From Albimonas sp963816545 (GTDB taxonomy: Bacteria; Pseudomonadota; Alphaproteobacteria; Rhodobacterales; Rhodobacteraceae): a DNA stretch of 64,000 bases. This document shows, one piece after another, positions 34,216-41,113 of the stretch (positions are counted from its first letter, which is position 1; every line of letters begins with the position of its first letter). Made by a program: the position numbers and the translations under genes. The stretch lies in assembly GCA_963816545.1 (NCBI GenBank), contig CAWFLE010000020.1, positions 248,001-312,000 of the forward strand. Reading direction: 5' to 3'. The notes beneath the pieces are model-generated. The model was given only the letters and a program-made list of their open reading frames with translations. It made no database searches and was not told the origin of the DNA.

Positions 34216-35107
34216 CGCGCAGGCGCGCAACCTGGGCGAGGTGGTCGGAGCCGGGGATCGCGACCGCGCGCAGGGACAGGACCTGCACCGAGCGCGAGGT
34301 CAGGAGGTTGTCGATCGGGAGGCCCAGCCAGGGGCGCAGACGGTCCCCGAGCCAGCCCAGGCGGGGGAACCAGGTGGGCCGCCAACCGCCGGCGGGCTCG
34401 GCGCCCAGGACCTCTCCGGTCCGCGCGACGGTCCGGGTCCAGGGGGCGGCGTTGAAGTCCCCGACCGCGACCAGGGGGTCCGAGGCCAGCGGCGCGAGCT
34501 CGTGCAGGCCGGCGCGGCGGCGGGCGTGGCCCGGGTCGAACGGCGCAGGGAAGTGGAAGGCCGCGAGACGCAGGCTTCGGCCCTGCGCATCCAGAGGCAC
34601 GTCCACCGCGAGGTGCCAGGGCACCCAGTCCCGGAAGACGATGGCGGGGGCGCGGCGGTAGGGACGCTGGGTCAGGACCGAGATGCCGATGGTCCCGTGC
34701 GGGCTGGGGAGGGCGAAATCCAGGCGCGCGTCCCCGAAGGCGGCGGCGGCCACCGCCTCCAGCGCCGGGGGGACCTCGATCAGGACGAGGATGTCGGGGT
34801 GAAGCGCGAGGAGAGCGTCCTGCGCCTCGGCCATGTGCGGGTTGGTGCGCAGGAGGTTGGCGGAGACGAGGGTGATCTCCACGGCGTCGGGCGCTTCGGG
34901 CGGCGCGGGATCTTCGGGCGCGGTCCAGACCGGGCCGAGGCTCGCGGCCAGCGCCGCCGCGGCGGCGGCGGGGAGCGCGGCGCCCCGCAGGCGCCGGGCG
35001 GCGGCGAGCGCGACCGCCAGCGCCAGCGCCGCCAGCGCCAGATGCGCGCGGAGGGAATTGAGCACGTCGACCGCGAGGGTCAGGGCTTCGGCGAGGTCCT
35101 GAAACAC
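34169..35107 (-). CDS. membrane-anchored endonuclease/exonuclease/phosphatase-family protein
   Basis: The EEP-fold catalytic motifs are SANLLRTNP, LVLIEVPPALEAV (catalytic Glu), VAVGDFNAAPWT (Asp/Asn) and PGSDHLAQVA (terminal Asp-His). Two N-terminal hydrophobic stretches (LALAALALAVALAAA and ALPAAAAAALAASLG) suggest a membrane anchor with the catalytic domain outside the cytoplasm. The start is uncertain: GTG 35107 (VFQDLAEAL) is used; the open frame continues further upstream. The gene is divergent from doeA and overlaps the SDR 3' end. Confidence 0.75.
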   Translation of the reverse strand: MFQDLAEALTLAVDVLNSLRAHLALAALALAVALAAARRLRGAALPAAAAAALAASLGPVWTAPEDPAPPEAPDAVEITLVSANLLRTNPHMAEAQDALLALHPDILVLIEVPPALEAVAAAAFGDARLDFALPSPHGTIGISVLTQRPYRRAPAIVFRDWVPWHLAVDVPLDAQGRSLRLAAFHFPAPFDPGHARRRAGLHELAPLASDPLVAVGDFNAAPWTRTVARTGEVLGAEPAGGWRPTWFPRLGWLGDRLRPWLGLPIDNLLTSRSVQVLSLRAVAIPGSDHLAQVARLRVTWPSTPRPPSAKTP

Positions 35108-35255
35108 GAAGGCGGGCTCATGCGAGGGAAAGGTCCGCGACCTTGGCGCGGGCGCGTCCGGGAAGGCAAGGCGGAACAGGGCCTTGATCGGCCGGGCCGG
35201 GGCTTGCAGTCTGCGCGGGGGCGCCCGCCCCCTCGATCCTCCAGCGGAGACCGCC

Positions 35256-36452
35256 ATGCCCGCGCCCTCGCCCGCCTTCAGCGCCGCGGAATACGCGCGC
35301 CGCCTTTCCCTGACCCGCGCCGAAATGCGGGAGCGGCGGCTCGACGCGCTGTTCGTGGAGGATCCTTCGAACATGCACTGGCTGACCGGCTATGACGGCT
35401 GGTCCTTCTACGTGCATCAGGGGGTGCTGGTGCTGCATGACTCGGACCCGATCTGGTGGGGCCGGCGCATGGATGCGGAGGGGGCGCGGCGGACGGCCTG
35501 GATCGGGGACGACCGGCTGCGCTCCTACAACGACGATTTCGTGCAGGCGGTGGACCGGCACGCGATGCAGGACCTCGCGGCGCTTCTGCGGGAGCTGGGG
35601 CTGGGGCGGTCCGCCATCGGGGTGGAACTGGACAACTACTACTATTCGGCGCGGGCGCATCTGACGCTGGTGCATGAGCTGCCGGAGGCGAACTTCTCGG
35701 ACGCGACCGCGCTGGTGAACTGGCTGCGGGCGGTGAAGTCGGAGGAGGAGCTGGGGTTCATGCGCAAGGCCGCCCGGATCTCGGAGCGGCTGCAGGACCT
35801 GGCCTATGAGCGGATAGAGCCGGGGCTGCCGAAGAACCGGCTGGCGGCGGAGATCTTCTCGGAGGCGGTGCGGGGGTTCCGGGACGAGGATGGGGAGGAG
35901 GTCTGGGGGGATTACGCGGCCATCGTGCCGATGCTGCCCTCGGGCCCGGATTTGGCGGCGCCGCACCTGACCTGGGACGGGCGGCCGTTCAAGGAGGGCG
36001 AGGCCACGTTCTTCGAGCTTTCGGGCTGCTACCGGCGGTACCACGCGCCGTTCTGCCGGACGGTGTTCCTCGGGACCCCGCCGCAGTCGATGGTGGATGC
36101 GGCCAAGGCGGTGGCGGAGGGGATCGAGGCCGGGCTGGAGGCGGGGCGCGCCGGGGCGCGGGCCTCGGACGTGGCGCGGGCGCTGGCGGCGGCGCTCTAT
36201 CGCGCGGGGCTGCACAAGGACGGGCGCTCGGGCTATGCGGTGGGGCTGAGCTACCCGCCCGACTGGGGGGAGCGGACGATCTCGCTTCGCCTCAACGACG
36301 ACACGGAGCTTCAGGCGGGGATGACCTTCCACTTCATGCCCGGCCTGTGGACCGAGGAATGGGGGCTGGAGATCACCGAGACGATCGTGATCCGCGAGGA
36401 CGGTCCGGCGGAGTGTCTGTGCGACCGGCCGCGGGAGCTGTGGGTGAAGTAG
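35256..36452 (+). CDS. doeA: DoeA-like ectoine hydrolase (M24 peptidase fold)
   Basis: Ectoine hydrolase opens the ectoine ring to N-acetyl-diaminobutyrate. The 398-residue protein has DPSNMHWLTGYDGWSFYVHQ, ELDNYYYSARAH, LVNWLRAVKSEEEL, GYAVGLSYPPDWGERTISLR and TFHFMPGLWTEEWGLEITE, all in the DoeA order. Acidic metal ligands of M24 aminopeptidases are not apparent at FFELSGCYRRYHAPF, as is usual in this subfamily, so it is probably metal-independent. The usual partners (doeB, doeC, uehABC) are absent nearby, so substrate assignment by context is weak. The 3' end overlaps the convergent antiporter by 80 bases. Confidence 0.8.
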   Translation: MPAPSPAFSAAEYARRLSLTRAEMRERRLDALFVEDPSNMHWLTGYDGWSFYVHQGVLVLHDSDPIWWGRRMDAEGARRTAWIGDDRLRSYNDDFVQAVDRHAMQDLAALLRELGLGRSAIGVELDNYYYSARAHLTLVHELPEANFSDATALVNWLRAVKSEEELGFMRKAARISERLQDLAYERIEPGLPKNRLAAEIFSEAVRGFRDEDGEEVWGDYAAIVPMLPSGPDLAAPHLTWDGRPFKEGEATFFELSGCYRRYHAPFCRTVFLGTPPQSMVDAAKAVAEGIEAGLEAGRAGARASDVARALAAALYRAGLHKDGRSGYAVGLSYPPDWGERTISLRLNDDTELQAGMTFHFMPGLWTEEWGLEITETIVIREDGPAECLCDRPRELWVK

Positions 36453-37675
36453 CGGGCTCGTCCCGCAGGCGCGGGCCGAAGCGGGCGGCGGCGGGGGCCG
36501 CCGTCACGCCGTGCAGCGCGGCGGAGAGGGCGACGGCGAGGGCGGCGATGGCCAGAATCTCGGACGAGCGGGAGAGGTCCGTGGCGTCCACCGCCAGCAG
36601 GGCGAAGAGCGCGGTGGCGAGGCCGCGGGGCCCGAACCAGCCGATGAAGAGGCGTGCGCCCGGAGAGGCGTCTGTGCCGATCAGCGAGAGCCAGATCGCC
36701 AGCGGGCGGACCACGAAGAGGGACGCCGCGACCAGCGCGAACGCGGGCCAGCCGAGATGCTCCAGCGCCGGCGGCAGGAAGGTGGAACCGACCAGCAGGA
36801 AGGCCGCGAGGACGAGGAGCTGGCCCTCGTTCTCCAGGAACTCGCCCAGGAAGCCGCCGGCGCGGAAGGGCTGGCCGCGGCGCGGAAGGGCCTGGAGGCT
36901 GCGGCCGAAGGCGAGGCCCCCGGCGAAGCAGGCGATGAAGGCGTTGCCGCCCAGCACCTCGGCCAGCGCGTAGCAGCAGCCGGCGGCGGCGAGGGCGGCG
37001 AGGCCCTCGGTTTCCTCCGCCATCAGGCGGCGGGTGATGGTCAGCACGGCGAGGCGGCCGAGCAGGAGGCCGGGGATCAGGCCCGCGGCGACGCCGAAGC
37101 CGATCTGGCCGGCGATGAACAGGAGCCAGTCGGTCGCGGTGCCGGGTTCCTCCTGCGCGGCGGCGAGGCTGGCGAAGAGGAGGACGGCGGGAAGGGCGAG
37201 GCCGTCGTTCAGGCCGCTTTCGACGGTGAGGCAGCGGCGCACGCGTTCCGGCAGCGCGGTGCTGGAGACGACGGCCTGCCCCAGCGCCGCGTCGGTGGGG
37301 GCGAGGATGGCGGCGAGGAGCGCGGCCTCCCACACCGGCCAATCCGGGAGCAGCAGGAGCGCCGCGCCCCAGCCGAGCAGGATGGCGAGCGGCAGGCCCA
37401 GCAGCAGCGTGCGCGCGGGCCAGAGGTGGGAGCGGATCAGGGCCGTGAGGTCGGTGCGTGCGGCGTCGGAGAAGAGGACGAGGGCGAGGGCGACCTCGGC
37501 CAGCAGGTCGAGGGGGGACTTCGACCTCCGCGTCGACCAGGCCGACGGCGTTGAGGGCGAAACCCAGGGCGAGGAACAGGAGCGGGCCGGTCAGCGGCGT
37601 CGTCGAGAGACGGCGCGCAACGACGGCGAAGAGGAAGGCGGCGAGCGCGGCGAGAAGGAGGACGGTATGGGACAT
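36373..37675 (-). CDS. CPA1-family cation:proton antiporter, second copy (one frameshift as given)
   Basis: The start at 37675 gives MSHTVLLLAALAAFLFAVVA and a second helix LTGPLLFLALGFALNAVGL. After a frame change near 37515 (extra base in a G run) the protein continues with AILAPTDAALGQAVVSS and CLTVESGLNDGLALPAVLLF, the exchanger motifs. The C-terminus runs into an Arg/Pro-rich tail within the doeA 3' end. The span of 3n+1 bases (about 434 codons) fits one inserted base. Only moderately similar to the antiporter at 21964-23190, so not a recent duplicate. Confidence 0.82.
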
Positions 37676-38165
37676 GGGGCTCCCGGGCCGAGACGTCTGG
37701 GGCCGGAGGATGGCGCCGGGAGGCGGAGGGGCAAGCCTTTTCCGTGGCGGCAGCGGACGGAGAGGGAGGTTCGGGAGGGGGATGACGCGGGGTTGGGGAT
37801 GCGCCGCCCCGCCCGAGAACCCGCGCCTTGGTCTGGCTCGGCCGGCAACTGCGCCACCACCCTTCGGGCGCATCCCGCCGCGCCGGCGGCAGGTGGACCG
37901 GACGGGGTCAAGCGGGCCGAGGCGAGGCGGGCCGGGCCCTCGCCCGCGGAGCTGACCCGGCCCGGCCGGGAAGCGAGCTCTTGCCCTGCGTTCGCCTCCT
38001 GTCCCGACCGCGGGAGGCGGCGCATAGGGCGGGCCGAGGCGAGGCGGGGCCATCGCCCGCGGACCTGCGGGCGCCGCTCCGGCCGGGAATTCCGCCCTTT
38101 GCTCCGGTCCGGGCGCTCCCTCCCCCGCTTGCGGGAGAGGGCCGGGGTGGGGGCCGGCGGCGGCG
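37676..38165. other. intergenic region with a 117-bp tandem duplication
   Basis: Two diverged copies start at about 37912 and 38029 (GCGGGCCGAGGCGAGGCGGG), then show matching CTCGCCCGCGGA / ATCGCCCGCGGA and GGCCGGGAAG / GGCCGGGAAT at equal spacing. The second copy ends with a REP-like palindrome (38118-38141) just beyond the dprE2 stop. No gene is supported. Confidence 0.55.
38118..38141. repeat. REP-like palindrome near the dprE2 stop
   Basis: CCCTCCCCCGC-TT-GCGGGAGAGGG, 11-base arms with one mismatch, 25 bases after the dprE2 stop. Same family as 1615-1638 and 4655-4678. It could stabilise or terminate the transcript of the DPA gene set. Confidence 0.65.
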
Positions 38166-38912
38166 CTAGAACTTCGTGCGGAGGAAGATCGCCTCGGGGA
38201 GGTTGCGGATGACCGCCATGACCAGCCGCCATTTCCAGTGGACGACCACAGGGCGACGGCGGTGGAGGGCGCGGACGATCAGCCTCGCCTGCGCCTCGGC
38301 GGTGAGGGTGAGGGGGGCGGGGAGATCCATGCCTTCCGTCATCGCGGTGGCGACGAAGCCCGGCTTCACGGTCATCACCAGCAGGTCCGTGCCGGCGTAG
38401 CGCTGGCGCAGGCCGGAGAGCATCGTCTCCAGCCCCGCCTTGGCGGCGCCGTACCAGTAGTTGCGCGCGCGGCCGCGGTCCCCGGCGACGGAGCCGATGC
38501 CGACGACCGCCGTGGAGCCGGGGAGGCGGGAGAGGCGGGCGGCGGCGGCCTCCAGCGTCGCGGCGGGGCCGTGGAGGTTGGCCGCGAGAGTGCGGGCGAT
38601 CAGGGCCGGGTCGTCCTGCGTCTCGGCCTGATCGCCGAGGAAGCCCACGGCGGAGACCACGATGCCGGGGGGCTCGGGGAGGGCGTCGAGGAAGGCGGCG
38701 GCTTCGGCCGGAGCCTCGGCGTCCCAATGGTGGGCGGTGGCGGGGACGCGGTGGCGGGCGGCGATGTCGTCGGCGTCGCGTTGCAGCGCCTCGGGGCGGC
38801 GGCCGGCGAGCTGGACGGGGCGCCCCTCCGCGGCCAGCAGGTGGGCGACGGCGAGGCCGATGTCGGAGCCGGCGCCGAGGATCAGGACGGGGCGGCGGGC
38901 GGGATCGGTCAC
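38166..38912 (-). CDS. dprE2: DprE2-like decaprenylphosphoryl-2-keto-pentose reductase (SDR)
   Basis: This SDR would reduce the 2-keto intermediate made by DprE1 to polyprenyl-phospho-arabinose. The GTG start at 38912 overlaps the dprE1 stop (GTGA). The protein has LILGAGSDIGLAVAHLLAAE, VVGIGSVAGDRGR and YWYGAAKAGLETMLSGLRQR (Tyr-x3-Lys). The ending KWRLVMAVIRNLPEAIFLRT, with a C-terminal amphipathic/membrane-associated stretch, is typical of DprE2. At 248 residues it has the same length class as the mycobacterial enzyme. The tight coupling to dprE1 supports the assignment over a generic SDR. Confidence 0.85.
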   Translation of the reverse strand: MTDPARRPVLILGAGSDIGLAVAHLLAAEGRPVQLAGRRPEALQRDADDIAARHRVPATAHHWDAEAPAEAAAFLDALPEPPGIVVSAVGFLGDQAETQDDPALIARTLAANLHGPAATLEAAAARLSRLPGSTAVVGIGSVAGDRGRARNYWYGAAKAGLETMLSGLRQRYAGTDLLVMTVKPGFVATAMTEGMDLPAPLTLTAEAQARLIVRALHRRRPVVVHWKWRLVMAVIRNLPEAIFLRTKF

Positions 38913-40273
38913 AGCGAAAGCCTCTGGGACTGGAGGGTGGCGAAGGCCGCGTCGCGGGCGGGGGCGGCGCGGAAGGCGGGGGCGCGAGGCTCGGTCGCGG
39001 CGAAGTCCTGCGCCGAGAGGCGGGCGTCCTTGGCGAGGTAGAGGCGGCCCCCGTGACCGCGCGCGATGCTGTGCAGGCGGTCCACCAGCGCCAGCGCCCG
39101 GGGCGCGGCGGGGAAGTCCAGCGCCAGGGTCCAGCCGTCCAGCGGGAAGGAGAGGGTCGTGGGTTCCGGCCGCGCCGGGCCCAGCGCCTTGAGGACGGCG
39201 AGGAAGGAGCCCTGCCCCGCCTCGGAGGTGGCGGTGAGGAGGGCGCGGAGGCCGGCGCGCGCGGTGGCGCGCGGGAGGGCGCACTGGAACTGCACGAAGC
39301 CGCGGCGGCCGTAGATGCGGTTCCAGCCCAGGATCGCATCGAGGGGGTGGAAGCAGGCGGGCCAGTCCACCAGCGCGGGGCCGCGGCGGGCGGCGCGGAG
39401 GCCGGCCCGGAGGTGGAGCGCGTTGAAGGCGCGGACCGAGAGGCGGTTGAGCGCCGCGCCGGGGAAGAGGTCCGGTGGGGGGCCGACGCGGCGGGCGGCC
39501 GGCTTCAGGGCCCAGCGGTCTTCGCGCTGGCGGGGGGCGAGATCGGCGAGGGAGGCGTCCTCGGCCCGGTAGACCAGCGCGCGGCCAAGGCGGGGGCCGG
39601 AGGCGAGGCAGTCGATCCAGGCGGAGGTGTGTGTCCAGCCCCGGGAGGCGTCGAGCGCGTCCATGGCGGCGTCGAGGGTGGCGGCGGGCACGGTCTCCTG
39701 CCTCAGCCAGCCGGTCTCGACCCGGCGCAGGCGCAGGCGGGCGCGCAGGATCAGGCCGGTGAGGCCCATGCCGCCGCAGGTCTCGGCGAAGCCCGGATCT
39801 GCGGGAGCGAGGCGGCGGAGGCGGCCGGCGCCGTCGGCGATCTCCACCCAGTCGAGATGGGCGGAGAGGGAGCCGCCGCCGGGCGCATGGTGGTTCTTGC
39901 CGTGGACATCGGCGGCGATCATGCCGCCGAGGGTGACGAAGCGGGTGCCGGGGACCACGGGCGGGAACAGGCCGCGGGGGAGGAGCGCGGTCTCGATGTC
40001 GTGCAGCAGGACGCCGGCCTCGGCGGTCAGGGCCGGGGCGGCCTCGTCCACGGCGACGAAACGGTCGAGGCGGCGGGTGGAGAGGGCGAGGCCCTGCGGC
40101 AGGGGGAGCGCGGCGTCGCCATAGGCGCGGCCGGCGCCGCGGGGGGCGAGGGGGGCGGCGGAGGCGCGGACGAGGGCGGCGGCGACCTCGGGCGTCGGGG
40201 GGGCGACGAGGCGGCCGCGCACGACGGGGTGGCGGCCCCAGCCCTCGAGCCGGACCTCGGGGGGTTGGTTCAT
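38909..40273 (-). CDS. dprE1: DprE1-like FAD-dependent decaprenylphosphoryl-ribose 2-oxidase
   Basis: The VAO-type flavoprotein of 454 residues has the FAD-binding LAPRGAGRAYGDAALPLPQG, PGTRFVTLGGMIAADVHGKN with HHAPGGGSLSAHLDWVEIAD (VHGKNHH is the DprE1 signature), and a C-terminal substrate domain with WNRIYGRRGFVQFQCALP. It would oxidise the 2-OH of polyprenylphospho-ribose. The start at 40273 overlaps the end of a 49-residue spacer ORF. Mycobacterial DprE1 is the target of benzothiazinones; I did not align the drug-target Cys. Other VAO oxidases were considered, but gene order supports DprE1. Confidence 0.87.
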   Translation of the reverse strand: MNQPPEVRLEGWGRHPVVRGRLVAPPTPEVAAALVRASAAPLAPRGAGRAYGDAALPLPQGLALSTRRLDRFVAVDEAAPALTAEAGVLLHDIETALLPRGLFPPVVPGTRFVTLGGMIAADVHGKNHHAPGGGSLSAHLDWVEIADGAGRLRRLAPADPGFAETCGGMGLTGLILRARLRLRRVETGWLRQETVPAATLDAAMDALDASRGWTHTSAWIDCLASGPRLGRALVYRAEDASLADLAPRQREDRWALKPAARRVGPPPDLFPGAALNRLSVRAFNALHLRAGLRAARRGPALVDWPACFHPLDAILGWNRIYGRRGFVQFQCALPRATARAGLRALLTATSEAGQGSFLAVLKALGPARPEPTTLSFPLDGWTLALDFPAAPRALALVDRLHSIARGHGGRLYLAKDARLSAQDFAATEPRAPAFRAAPARDAAFATLQSQRLSL

Positions 40274-40419
40274 CCTCGCGGCTCCGGGGAGCGCGGGCCC
40301 GGGGGAGCGGGTGAGGGGAGCGGGTGGCCCGCCGCGAAGGGGGCCGCGTTGGATGCGCCGCAGCGATCGGCGGCCGAGGCGGCTCCGGCGCTTCGAGAGG
40401 CGGAGGACGGCCGGGTCAT
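40270..40419 (-). other. 49-residue low-complexity spacer ORF before dprE1
   Basis: It starts at an ATG overlapping the stop of the preceding 34-residue spacer (ATGA at 40416-40419) and ends at a TGA overlapping the dprE1 ATG (40270-40273). The product is Ser/Ala/Pro-rich with no domain. It is part of a three-step chain of ATGA overlaps from gtrA to dprE1. Confidence 0.35.
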
Positions 40420-40520
40420 CGCACGCCCTCCGATAGGCGGGGAGCGAGGGAGCCTGCCGCGGACGGGGCGGCTCGGCGAAGGTCGGCCGGCGGCTCGGCT
40501 CCGGCGGGCGGAAGGGTCAT
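40416..40520 (-). other. 34-residue low-complexity spacer ORF after gtrA
   Basis: It starts at an ATG overlapping the gtrA stop (ATGA at 40517-40520) and ends at a TGA overlapping the next spacer. GCGATGACCC occurs at both ends (reverse complements at 40413-40422 and 40515-40524), exactly 102 bases apart, like a duplicated junction. The product is Ala/Pro/Arg-rich. Confidence 0.35.
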
Positions 40521-41023
40521 CGCGGCGCCTCCGAGGGCGTGAACACGAAGCGGCGGTCGAACTGGTACTTCGCCACATAGCCGACCATCAGGCCGAGGAC
40601 CGCCCCGATCTCGCGCGCGACGGTGGTCTCCCAGACGCTCCAGGCGAGAGCTTCGAAGCCCCAGAAGATCGTCGTGGTGAGCAGGCCCATGGCGGCGTAG
40701 AGGCTGAAGCGGCGGGCATGGGCGCGGGGGCCGGTGCTGGGGTCGTGAAAGATCCAGCGCTTGTCCAGCAGGTACTTGATCACCAGCCCGGTGGCGGTCC
40801 CCACGGCGATTGCCAGGGTGAGCGCGGCGGGCGCGCCCCATTCCTCGCGCCAGCCGCCGCCCGCGGCGATCACGCCCAGCACGTCGCGCAGCAGCCAGTC
40901 GAGCAGGAGCGGGGCCCAGCCGAAGGCGACCTCCTCCCCCTGGCGCAGGGCCGAGAGCACGAGGCGCTGCGCCATCAGGTTGCACAGGACCGCGACCACC
41001 GCGAAGGCGGCGTAGCGGACCAC
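40517..41023 (-). CDS. GtrA-family small membrane protein
   Basis: The protein of about 168 residues has four hydrophobic segments and the GtrA motifs GLVIKYLLDKRWIFHD and MVGYVAKYQFDRRFVF (basic residues between helices). GtrA proteins act with polyprenyl-phosphate-linked sugars, as flippases or recruiters. Mycobacterial Rv3789, next to dprE1, is of this family, which strengthens the pathway call here. The start is uncertain: GTG 41023 is used, but an ATG overlapping the UbiA-fusion stop begins another frame, so a frameshift may hide the first residues. Confidence 0.82.
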   Translation of the reverse strand: MVRYAAFAVVAVLCNLMAQRLVLSALRQGEEVAFGWAPLLLDWLLRDVLGVIAAGGGWREEWGAPAALTLAIAVGTATGLVIKYLLDKRWIFHDPSTGPRAHARRFSLYAAMGLLTTTIFWGFEALAWSVWETTVAREIGAVLGLMVGYVAKYQFDRRFVFTPSEAPR

Positions 41024-41113
41024 GATCTCGGCCGCGGAGAGGCGGCGCGGGCGGGGCCGGATGTCCGGGGGCGCCCCGGGACCGCGGGACGTGCGTGCGC
41101 TCGCCTCCGTCCA

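Noticed and set aside
37591..38165. Minus-strand extension of dprE2 or the antiporter through 37.6-38.1 kb
   Set aside because: dprE2 ends at a clear stop at 38166 with a family-typical C-terminus; the rest is repeat DNA.
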